Origin: Roseivivax halotolerans
GTDB lineage: Bacteria; Pseudomonadota; Alphaproteobacteria; Rhodobacterales; Rhodobacteraceae
Direction of reading: 5' to 3'
DNA: 64,000 nucleotides
Assembly: GCF_900115815.1 (NCBI RefSeq)
Contig: NZ_FOXV01000002.1
Location: forward strand, 124,001 to 188,000
Positions 8,015 to 15,418 of this stretch are shown one piece after another (position 1 is the stretch's first letter; the number at the start of each line of letters is the position of its first letter). The notes under the pieces are model-generated. The model saw only the letters and a program-made list of their open reading frames with translations. It did not search any database and was not told the origin of the DNA. The translations under genes and the position numbers were made by a program.

Positions 8015-9409
8015 TTAGAGGCATCGCAGAGCCGGCCGCGCGCGCCCGGTTTTCTGCAGGCAGAGCTCCGTCAGCGCCCAGACCAGCGCATCGACCCGGT
8101 CCGGTGAACCCTGCCCCGCATAGCCCGACAACGTCATGCGGCACATCTCGTCTTCCAGCAGATCGAGCCCCTTGAGATGCCGCACCCGACCCTGCTCATA
8201 GAGCGCCGCCACAGGTTCGGCCCTTGCGGATTTGCCCCGCGAGGCGTGAACCTTCCGGAGAGGAAGATCCGGATCGACGGAGCGCAGCACGGCCTCGACC
8301 ATGTCGCCGCCCTGGTTCACCTCCGCCACCATGCGCTCCGCACCCCAACGCGTCATCGCCGCGATGGCGGCCTCGGCCCAGCCCGTCGGGCTGACGCCCT
8401 GGACGCTGGCATCCTCCAGCACAACCGCCCGCCCGTCGGCGGTGAGACCGGCTGCGACGATCCCGCAAGCATCCGAGGTCTTGGACCCCGTCGCGGGCGG
8501 ATCGACAGCCACGACGACGCGCACCATCGCGGGCACCTCCTCCTGCCGTCCAGCCTCCAGCATTGCCGGATTCCAGAGCGCGCCAGGCACATCCTCCATC
8601 AGCACCCCGTCGAGTTCCTGCCTGCCAAGGCGCGTGCCCGCGTAGCGCGCGGACATCTCCTCGAGAAAGGAGGCGGCAAGGTTCGCCCGGTTCGCCTCCG
8701 TCGCGGCATGGGTGACGACCGTGGAGGGCCGCGCCAAAAGCACCTTCAACGTCGGCTGGTTGCGCGGGGTCGTGGTCACGCAGACCTGCGGCAGGTCGCC
8801 AAGGCGCAGGCCGAATTGCAGCATGTCCCAGACATCCTGCGCCTTCGCCCATTTTGCGAGCTCATCCGCCCAGGCTCCGTCGAATTGCGGCCCGCGCAGC
8901 GCCTCGGGCGATTGCGCCGAGAAGGCCATTGCCTCGGCCCCATTCGGCCAGACGAGGCAGGACCGCGAGGCTTGCCAGACGGGTCGCCGGTCGGGCGGGC
9001 AGCAGGCCATGATCCCGCTGTCACCGAAGACCATCACCTCGCGCACCTGATCGAAGGTCTCACCCAGAAGCGCGATGCGCCGGCAGCGCCCCGGATCTTT
9101 GGGCCGAGCGCCCTCGACCTGACCGCGCACCCACTCAGCCCCGGCGCGGGTCTTTCCCGCGCCGCGTCCGCCCAGAATGACCCAGGATCGCCAGCGACCC
9201 TCGGGCGGCAGCTGATACGGCAGCGCCCAGAGATCGAAGAGATACGGCAACGCGATCTCGGAGCCGGGATCGAGCCCCTCAAGTGCCGCCGCCCGCGCAT
9301 CCGCATCTCGGCAGTTTCGCCAAGAGGCAGCGAACGGCCTCGCGGCTCTGGTCGAGATCGAGCCCCCAGGCCCCTGAAATTCCTGCTTTCTCGCGTTCGA
9401 TCCTGACAA
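8015..9409 (-). CDS. GTA g2-like terminase large subunit (TTG start)
   Basis: This 464-residue DNA-packaging motor has an ATPase Walker A GGRGAGKT at residues 80-87 and a Walker B ending in D182-E183 (GAWADE). The C-terminal nuclease domain contains VVAVDPPATG, EVNQGGDM and PDRVDALVWAL. There is no ATG or GTG in frame upstream of the conserved core. The TTG at 9409 is preceded by GGAGG with a 6-base spacer, so it is very likely the true start, placing the first 131 bases inside the 3' end of g1 in another frame. In GTAs this enzyme packages host DNA by a headful-like mechanism (family knowledge). Confidence 0.92.
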   Translation of the reverse strand: MSGSNARKQEFQGPGGSISTRAARPFAASWRNCRDADARAAALEGLDPGSEIALPYLFDLWALPYQLPPEGRWRSWVILGGRGAGKTRAGAEWVRGQVEGARPKDPGRCRRIALLGETFDQVREVMVFGDSGIMACCPPDRRPVWQASRSCLVWPNGAEAMAFSAQSPEALRGPQFDGAWADELAKWAKAQDVWDMLQFGLRLGDLPQVCVTTTPRNQPTLKVLLARPSTVVTHAATEANRANLAASFLEEMSARYAGTRLGRQELDGVLMEDVPGALWNPAMLEAGRQEEVPAMVRVVVAVDPPATGSKTSDACGIVAAGLTADGRAVVLEDASVQGVSPTGWAEAAIAAMTRWGAERMVAEVNQGGDMVEAVLRSVDPDLPLRKVHASRGKSARAEPVAALYEQGRVRHLKGLDLLEDEMCRMTLSGYAGQGSPDRVDALVWALTELCLQKTGRARPALRCL

Positions 9410-9623
9410 GTTCCGCCTCCGTTTCTCTAAGTGCCTTCAGCCAGTAGCGGGCCTCGTCCAGAAGCCGCTTGCCGTTCGTCTTGTCCTCCTTGGTCATCTC
9501 TCCGGCCCGGACCTTTTCCTTCAGGTCTCTGAGCGCCAGTCGCAGCTCGGCGAGCGTCTCCCGGAACTCTTCGCGTTCCTCCTCGAGCGCCGCGTCCCGC
9601 AGCGTCGGTTCGATCAGGCTCAT
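9279..9623 (-). CDS. GTA g1-like terminase small subunit
   Basis: The 114-residue protein is highly charged and helical. A long region rich in Glu, Arg and Leu (LEEEREEFRETLAELRLALR) suggests a coiled coil, followed by the C-terminal GAWGLDLDQSREAV block that resembles the conserved tail of GTA g1. The R. capsulatus g1 protein is the small terminase. The ATG at 9623 was chosen over a GTG at 9704 because it starts close to the helical core and is preceded by a GAGGCAGAGA sequence. It is the first gene of the cluster; its promoter should lie within 9624-9762, where I recognise no clear box. Confidence 0.82.
   Translation of the reverse strand: MSLIEPTLRDAALEEEREEFRETLAELRLALRDLKEKVRAGEMTKEDKTNGKRLLDEARYWLKALRETEAELVRIEREKAGISGAWGLDLDQSREAVRCLLAKLPRCGCAGGGT
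9416..9420 (-). promoter_or_regulatory. Strong Shine-Dalgarno deciding the TTG start of the terminase
   Basis: On the minus strand GGAGG lies exactly 6 bases before the TTG at 9409, an optimal spacing. It sits within the coding sequence of g1. It is the main evidence that the large terminase starts at TTG rather than by frameshifting from g1. Confidence 0.75.
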
Positions 9624-9762
9624 GCGTGTCTCTGCCTCGTCTTGTTGCACGGTATCGCTCGGAGGCGGGTCACAAGGAGCGCCCCCGAGACTGGCAAAAT
9701 TCACGAGAATCCTTCAGCACGCGGTAAGGCCGCCGCGCTTTACCGGCTGGCAACAGAGGTTG

Positions 9763-11547
9763 TCAGGGTGTCAACGGCCAGATCAGAGGGATCAGAAGCG
9801 ACGAGACGATCGCCATGAGAGCGTTCATCGGGACACCGATCTTGATGAAATCCGTGAACTGGTAGCCGCCCGGACCATAAACCAGCGTATTCGTCTGATA
9901 GCCGATCGGGGTCGCGAACGCGCAGGAGGCCGCCACCATGACCGCCACGACCAGCGGGCGCGGGTCGATGCCGAGCGCCGAGGCCAGCGAGATCGCGATC
10001 GGCGTCATCACCACCGCGACCGCGTTGTTGGAGACAAGCTCGGTGAGGATGGACGTCAGCAGGAAGACCGCGAGTATGATCCACATCCCGCTCAGGTCCG
10101 ACATCCATGGCGCGACCCAGCCCGCCACCATCTCGACAGCCCCGGTCTCATCGAGTGCGGCACCGACAGCCAGCATGGCGAAGATCAGAGCGAGGAGCTG
10201 TCCTTCGACGAAGGAGAACGCCTCGTCCGCATCGATACAGCGCGTCAGAAGCACGACGGCGACCGCGATCACTGCAAGCGCGAGGATCGGTGCGATGCCA
10301 AGCGCGGCAAGGATGACAATCCCGGCTAGCGCCGCGAGCGCGATCGGTGCATGGCCGCGCCGGAACGCCCGTGCTGAGGGCTGCGCAACATCGACGAGCG
10401 CCATCTCGTCAGCCAGCCGCTTGATGTCTTCAGGCGTCCCTTCGAGCAGAAGCGTGTCCCCGACCCGCACGACGAGATCGTCAAGCTGCCGCCCGATATT
10501 CTGGTTCCGCCGATGCACTGCCAGCGGATAGACCCCGAAGCGTCGACGAAGACGCAATGCCCCGAGGGAACGTCCGACCATCTTGCAGCCCGGCGTGATC
10601 AGAACCTCGACGGTGGTGGTCTCGACCGAGGACACCTGGTCCACCCGTTTCAGCGACTTGTTGCGCTGCAGGCTCAAAAGCTCGGTCATCTGGGTTCGCA
10701 GCACCACCCGGTCACCAAGCTGCAATTGCACGTCATCCAGGTTGCGCCGCAGCGACTGATCGCCCCGGATCACGTCGATGAGCCGCACGCCTTCGCGTTT
10801 GAAGAGCTGCACACTGAGCACATCCCGACCGATCAGGTTCGAATCCGGCGGGATCACGGCCTCGGTAAAGAATTTCATGCGGCTGCGATCCTGCAGCATC
10901 CCCGCCATACTCGACCGCTCTGGAAGCAGCACCGGCCCGAAGAAGTAGAGGAAGACCATCCCGACCACGACAAGGACTGTCGCGAGCGGCGTGATCTCGA
11001 AGATGGAGAACGGCTCGAGCCCGCGACTGCGCGCGACGCCATCGACAAGAAGGTTCGTGGATGTGCCGATCAGGGTCAGCGTGCCACCAAGGATCGCAGC
11101 ATAGCTGAGCGGGATCAAAAGCCGCGACGGCGCCTGCCCCAGCGTGCGTGAGAGCTGCACGAAGATCGGCAGCATGACCACCACGACCGGCGTGTTGTTC
11201 ATCACGGCCGAGGCGAGGACAACGACCGTCATGATCGCCAGAAACGCGACTTTCGGGCGTTTCTCCGCCTTGGCCTGCGCGAAGTTCGTGAAGGCTTCGA
11301 GCGCCCCCGTCCGCACGAGCGCCCCCATCACGACGAACATCGCCGCGATGGTCCAGGGCGCAGGGTTCGACAGCACTTCGAGCGCCGAGTCGTAAGGCAG
11401 CGCGCCCAACACCAGAAGAACCGCGACGCCGCCCAGCGCCACCACCTCCACCGGATAAAGCTCGGTCACGAAGAGCACGAACATGCCGGCAATCACGGCG
11501 AGCGTGATATAGGCCGCAACATCCTGGCTGAAGGTGAAAATTTCCAT
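9763..11547 (-). CDS. SLC13-family anion/Na+ permease with two RCK-C domains
   Basis: This 594-residue membrane protein has about five N-terminal membrane segments including the ASAVMNNTPVVVVMLPIF motif, two soluble RCK-C (TrkA-C) domains at roughly residues 210-295 and 305-390 (GDRVVLRTQMTELL; VGDTLLLEGTPEDI), then a C-terminal membrane block with ELVSNNAVAVVMTPIA and ATPIGYQTNTLVYGPGGY. The paired N-N-[AT]-x-V motifs are typical of SLC13/ArsB-like transporters of sulfate, phosphate or dicarboxylates. The substrate cannot be told from sequence. It precedes the GTA cluster on the same strand with a 139-base spacer. Confidence 0.9.
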   Translation of the reverse strand: MEIFTFSQDVAAYITLAVIAGMFVLFVTELYPVEVVALGGVAVLLVLGALPYDSALEVLSNPAPWTIAAMFVVMGALVRTGALEAFTNFAQAKAEKRPKVAFLAIMTVVVLASAVMNNTPVVVVMLPIFVQLSRTLGQAPSRLLIPLSYAAILGGTLTLIGTSTNLLVDGVARSRGLEPFSIFEITPLATVLVVVGMVFLYFFGPVLLPERSSMAGMLQDRSRMKFFTEAVIPPDSNLIGRDVLSVQLFKREGVRLIDVIRGDQSLRRNLDDVQLQLGDRVVLRTQMTELLSLQRNKSLKRVDQVSSVETTTVEVLITPGCKMVGRSLGALRLRRRFGVYPLAVHRRNQNIGRQLDDLVVRVGDTLLLEGTPEDIKRLADEMALVDVAQPSARAFRRGHAPIALAALAGIVILAALGIAPILALAVIAVAVVLLTRCIDADEAFSFVEGQLLALIFAMLAVGAALDETGAVEMVAGWVAPWMSDLSGMWIILAVFLLTSILTELVSNNAVAVVMTPIAISLASALGIDPRPLVVAVMVAASCAFATPIGYQTNTLVYGPGGYQFTDFIKIGVPMNALMAIVSSLLIPLIWPLTP

Positions 11548-11639
11548 TGCGGCTCGCTGCTGGTTCGTGGGGGCGTCGGCGCATATTGCAGAGGCCCGCC
11601 AAGCGCCACAAGCGCTACCTCCGCCGCGGGCAGCTGCGC

Positions 11640-14018
11640 CTAGAAGGGCACGTCGTCGGCGGCGCAGACGAAACGGGAGACGACCTTCTTGGTGCCCGCC
11701 TTCTCGAAGGCCACTTCCAGTTTGTCCCCTTCAATGCCGGTGATCTCGCCGTAGCCGAATTTCTGATGAAAGACGCGCTCGCCCATGACGTAGGACGAGG
11801 TCGCATCTAGGTCGATCACCTGGTTCCGGCTTTCCCGCGGTTGGCTCAGGGGCCGTTCCTGCGAGCGCGATTGCAACCGCCTCCAGCCGGGGCTGTTATA
11901 AACGTCGGCACGGCTCGCGCGTTCGTGCAGATCGCTCTGCGCGTTCGCCATGCTCTCGGGCGAGGCGCTGGCCGCCATCCCCGCGGCGCCGTAGCCGCCC
12001 CCGTAAAGGCCCGGCGGCGTCAGCACCTCCACATGCGCTTCGGGCAGCTCATCGATGAAACGCGAGGGCATCTGGCTCTGCCATTGGCCAAAGACACGAC
12101 GGTTGCCGGCGAAGGAGATCGTGCAAACCTCCTCGGCCCGCGTGATTCCGACATAGGCGAGCCGCCGCTCCTCCTCGAGCCCTTTCATCCCCGACTCGTC
12201 CATCGAGCGCTGCGACGGGAACAGACCATCTTCCCAGCCTGGAAGGAAGACGGCGGGAAATTCGAGGCCCTTCGCCGCGTGCAGCGTCATGATCGAGATT
12301 TTCGCGCCGCCATCATCGGACTCGTTATCCATCACGAGGCTGACATGCTCGAGAAATCCTTGCAGATTCTCGAAGCCTTCAAGCGCCTTGACGAGTTCCT
12401 TGAGGTTCTCGAGCCGCCCCGGCGCTTCGGGCGTCTTGTCGTTTTGCCACATGCCCGTGTAGCCCGATTCGTCGAGCACGATCTCGGCCAGTTCCATGTG
12501 GCTCAGATCCGCATCTCCGGTCATCCGGCTCCAGCGCGCCAGATCCTCGACCAGCACTTTCAGGGCCGCGCCACCCTTGCCCTTGATCGCGCCATCCTCG
12601 ACCGCGAGGCGAGCCCCCTCGATGAGCGGCACGCCTTGGCTGCGCGCGATCTGCTGGATCGTCTGCTGCGCCTTGTCGCCGAGCCCGCGCTTGGGCGTGT
12701 TCACAATCCGCTCGAACGCGAGATCGTCCTCGGGGCTGGTGACGAGGCGGAAATAGGCCATCGCGTCGCGGATCTCCATCCGCTCGTAGAAGCGTGGCCC
12801 GCCGATGACGCGATAGGGCAGCCCGATCGTCAGGAAGCGGTCTTCGAAGGCGCGCATCTGGTGGGAGGCCCGCACGAGGATCGCCATATCGTCGAGGGAG
12901 AAGGCACGCATCCCGCGCGTGCCCTTCTGCATCGCCTCGACTTCCTCGCCGACCCAGCGCGCCTCTTCGTCGCCGTCCCAATGACCGATGAGGCGCACCT
13001 TCTCACCGTCCTCCGCCTCGGTCCAGAGCTCCTTACCGAGCCGTCCCTGGTTGCCCGCGATCACCCCCGAGGCGGCGGCCAGGATATGCGGCGTCGAGCG
13101 GTAATTCTGTTCGAGCCGGACCACATGCGCGCCCGGAAAGTCCTTCTCGAAGCGCAGGATGTTGCCGACCTCCGCGCCGCGCCAGCCATAGATCGACTGG
13201 TCGTCATCGCCGACGCAGCAGATGTTCTTGTGCCCCCCCGCCAGCAGCCTGAGCCAGAGATACTGCGCAACGTTCGTATCTTGGTATTCGTCCACGAGGA
13301 TGTAACGGAACCAGCGTTGATACTGCGCGAGCACGTCCTCGTGGGTCTGGAAGATCGTGACCATGTGCAAAAGAAGATCGCCGAAATCGACAGCGTTCAA
13401 CTCGCGCAGGCGCGCCTGGTATTCCGCGTAGAGCGCGGGGCCTTCGTGGTTGAACGCGCCCGCATCGCCCGCCGGCACCTTGTCCGGAGAGATCGCGCGG
13501 TTCTTCCATCCATCGATGATCCCGGCGAGTTGCCGGGCGGGCCAGCGCTTCTCGTCGATATTCCGCGCAAGGATGAGCTGTTTCATCAGCCGCACCTGGT
13601 CGTCGGTGTCGAGAATGGTGAAGTTCGACTTCAGATCCACCAGTTCCGCATGCCGGCGCAAAAGCTTCACGCAGATCGAATGGAAGGTGCCAAGCCACGG
13701 CATCCCTTCGATCGCCTGACCCAGCATACCGCCGACCCGGCTCTTCATTTCGCGCGCGGCCTTGTTCGTGAAGGTCACGGCGAGGATCTCGTTCGGGCGC
13801 GCGCGGCCGGTGTTCAGAAGATGCACGATCCGCGCCGTGAGCGCCCGCGTCTTGCCGGTGCCGGCGCCAGCCAGCATCAGAACGGGGCCGTCCAGCGTCT
13901 CCACGGCTTCGCGCTGCGCGGGGTTCAGCCCGTCGAGATAGGGCGCGCCGCGCGATTGCATGGCCCGTGCCGACAGCGAGGCCCCTTCGAAGGCATCCAT
14001 TTCGTCAAAACTGCTCAT
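11640..14018 (-). CDS. uvrD: UvrD/PcrA-type superfamily 1 DNA helicase
   Basis: The 792-residue enzyme shows the SF1A helicase motifs in order: Q motif LNPAQREAV (31-39), Walker A AGAGTGKT (50-57), Walker B ILVDEYQDTN, CCVGDDDQSIYGWRGA (motif III), LEQNYRST, TLHAAKGLEF and VGITRAEE. A C-terminal Tudor-like region ends in GERVFHQKFGYGEITGIEGDK, common in UvrD/PcrA proteins, where it contacts RNA polymerase. It unwinds DNA in nucleotide excision and mismatch repair. It stands alone on the minus strand, divergent from the oxidase gene at 14212. Confidence 0.95.
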   Translation of the reverse strand: MSSFDEMDAFEGASLSARAMQSRGAPYLDGLNPAQREAVETLDGPVLMLAGAGTGKTRALTARIVHLLNTGRARPNEILAVTFTNKAAREMKSRVGGMLGQAIEGMPWLGTFHSICVKLLRRHAELVDLKSNFTILDTDDQVRLMKQLILARNIDEKRWPARQLAGIIDGWKNRAISPDKVPAGDAGAFNHEGPALYAEYQARLRELNAVDFGDLLLHMVTIFQTHEDVLAQYQRWFRYILVDEYQDTNVAQYLWLRLLAGGHKNICCVGDDDQSIYGWRGAEVGNILRFEKDFPGAHVVRLEQNYRSTPHILAAASGVIAGNQGRLGKELWTEAEDGEKVRLIGHWDGDEEARWVGEEVEAMQKGTRGMRAFSLDDMAILVRASHQMRAFEDRFLTIGLPYRVIGGPRFYERMEIRDAMAYFRLVTSPEDDLAFERIVNTPKRGLGDKAQQTIQQIARSQGVPLIEGARLAVEDGAIKGKGGAALKVLVEDLARWSRMTGDADLSHMELAEIVLDESGYTGMWQNDKTPEAPGRLENLKELVKALEGFENLQGFLEHVSLVMDNESDDGGAKISIMTLHAAKGLEFPAVFLPGWEDGLFPSQRSMDESGMKGLEEERRLAYVGITRAEEVCTISFAGNRRVFGQWQSQMPSRFIDELPEAHVEVLTPPGLYGGGYGAAGMAASASPESMANAQSDLHERASRADVYNSPGWRRLQSRSQERPLSQPRESRNQVIDLDATSSYVMGERVFHQKFGYGEITGIEGDKLEVAFEKAGTKKVVSRFVCAADDVPF

Positions 14019-14102
14019 GTGTGAGAAAATAGCGGACGACGCAGCGGAGATAAAGCGGCGTTCGCAAAATGTTCTTCACACCAATCCGCGACCCTTCCCT
14101 GC

Positions 14103-14150
14103 TTTGGGTTGGCCCAAATACCCGCGGGGGTCCGGGGGCAGCGCCCCCGG
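14103..14150. repeat. Intergenic double-hairpin repeat, copy 1
   Basis: Two adjacent inverted repeats lie in the 193-base spacer between divergent genes. TTTGGG (14103-14108) pairs with CCCAAA (14113-14118) around TTGG, and CCGGGGGC (14132-14139) pairs with GCCCCCGG (14143-14150) around AGC. The conserved block GGGTTGGCCCAAATACC, followed by a GC-rich hairpin of different sequence, recurs at 58284-58333. It is probably a dispersed genomic repeat; its position close to both starts leaves a regulatory role possible. Confidence 0.65.
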
Positions 14151-14211
14151 CTTTCGTTGAAGCTCGCAAGGCGGCTGGACAATCCTGCCCTCGCACCTTC
14201 TTATCTGGCCC

Positions 14212-15360
14212 ATGTCGCTCGACGCCCGTTACCCCGCCATCTCCGACCTGCGTGACCGCGCGAAACGCCGGCTTCCGCGCTTTGTCTGGGATTATCTCGA
14301 CAGCGCCACGGGGCGCGAAATAACCCAAGCCGCCAATCGCCGCGCGCTTGACGATATCCGGTTCCTGCCCTCGATCCTGCACGGCGAGATCGAGACCGAT
14401 CTCTCCACCACCTTTCTCGGCGAAGACTGGAGCGCGCCGTTCGGCATCTCGCCCCTGGGTATGTCCGGACTGTTCTGGCCGCATGCGGAACGGCTCCTTG
14501 CCGCGCACGGGCACAAGGCGGGCATCCCCTATGGCCTGTCCAGCGTCGCGGCGACGACGCCCGAAGCTGTCGGCCCCGAGACGGGCGGGCGCGGATGGTA
14601 CCAGCTTTACCCCCCGCGGGATCCCGAGATTCGCAAGGATCTCCTCGCCCGCGTGAAGGAGTCCGGCTTCTCGACGCTCGTTCTGACGGCCGACGTGCCT
14701 GTCGCCTCGCGCCGAGAACGCCAGCTCAAGGGCGGGCTGACGCAGCCGCCGCGGCTGACGCCACGCCTTCTGGCGCAAACCGCGCTGCGCCCGGCCTGGG
14801 CACTCGCGATGGCCCGCCGCGGCTCCTTGCCCCGGATGGAGACGCTCGACCGCTATACCAGCTCAAGCCAGAACCTCTCGTCGACCGCGCATGTGGGCTA
14901 CCTTCTGCGGACCTCGCCAGGCTGGGACTATCTGAATTGGCTGCGTGAACATTGGCAGGGGCCGCTCATCGTGAAGGGCGTTCTGCGCCAAGAGGATGCA
15001 AGCCGGCTCGAAGCCGAAGGCGTCGATGCGATCTGGGTGTCGAATCACGCGGGCCGCCAGTTCGACGCCGCCCCGCCGACGATCGAGGTCTTGCCGGGCA
15101 TTCGCGCCGCCACCAATTTGCCGCTGATCTTCGACAGCGGCATAGAGGGCGGGCTCGATATCCTGCGGGCCATCGCGCTCGGCGCGGATTTCGTCATGCT
15201 CGGCCGCGCATGGCATTATGCGCTTGCGGCTCTCGGCGCGGAGGGCCCTGCCCATCTTCATCACATCCTCACGGCGGACCTTGCCGCAAATCTGGGCCAA
15301 CTGGGCGTTTCGCGCCCTCTGGACCTTCGCGGCGGCAGCTTACCTATCGCTACACGTTGA
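14212..15360 (+). CDS. FMN-dependent alpha-hydroxy-acid oxidase/dehydrogenase (L-lactate dehydrogenase-like)
   Basis: This 382-residue TIM-barrel flavoprotein belongs to the LldD/glycolate oxidase family. Signature elements are FGISPLGMSG, GWYQLY (substrate-binding Tyr), LTADVPVASRRER, the active site SNHAGRQFDAAP with catalytic His279 and Arg282, and the FMN phosphate site DSGIEGG...ALGADFVMLGR. In the active-site motif the usual second Gly is Ala. Likely substrates are L-lactate or another short 2-hydroxy acid; the sequence does not settle which. The ATG at 14212 fits the family start. Pyruvate carboxylase follows 58 bases downstream, which would suit entry of lactate-derived pyruvate (inference). 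Confidence 0.88.
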   Translation: MSLDARYPAISDLRDRAKRRLPRFVWDYLDSATGREITQAANRRALDDIRFLPSILHGEIETDLSTTFLGEDWSAPFGISPLGMSGLFWPHAERLLAAHGHKAGIPYGLSSVAATTPEAVGPETGGRGWYQLYPPRDPEIRKDLLARVKESGFSTLVLTADVPVASRRERQLKGGLTQPPRLTPRLLAQTALRPAWALAMARRGSLPRMETLDRYTSSSQNLSSTAHVGYLLRTSPGWDYLNWLREHWQGPLIVKGVLRQEDASRLEAEGVDAIWVSNHAGRQFDAAPPTIEVLPGIRAATNLPLIFDSGIEGGLDILRAIALGADFVMLGRAWHYALAALGAEGPAHLHHILTADLAANLGQLGVSRPLDLRGGSLPIATR

Positions 15361-15418
15361 GGATGTTCCTCGACTTGCCTAACACATAGACAACACACTC
15401 TCGGACCGAGGACCTTTC

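Noticed and set aside
9279-9409. Programmed +1 frameshift from g1 into the large terminase
   Set aside because: Considered because the terminase lacks ATG/GTG. No slippery run or stimulatory hairpin was seen, and the TTG with GGAGG at 6 bases is a simpler explanation.
9722-9745. Imperfect inverted repeat GGTAAG/CTTTACC between the SLC13 gene and the GTA cluster
   Set aside because: The stem needs a bulge, the loop is long and no T-run follows on the minus strand, so I do not call it a terminator.
11841-14024. 727-codon plus-strand frame opposite uvrD
   Set aside because: It is the antisense of a helicase with all motifs in place; no recognisable domain in the antisense product.
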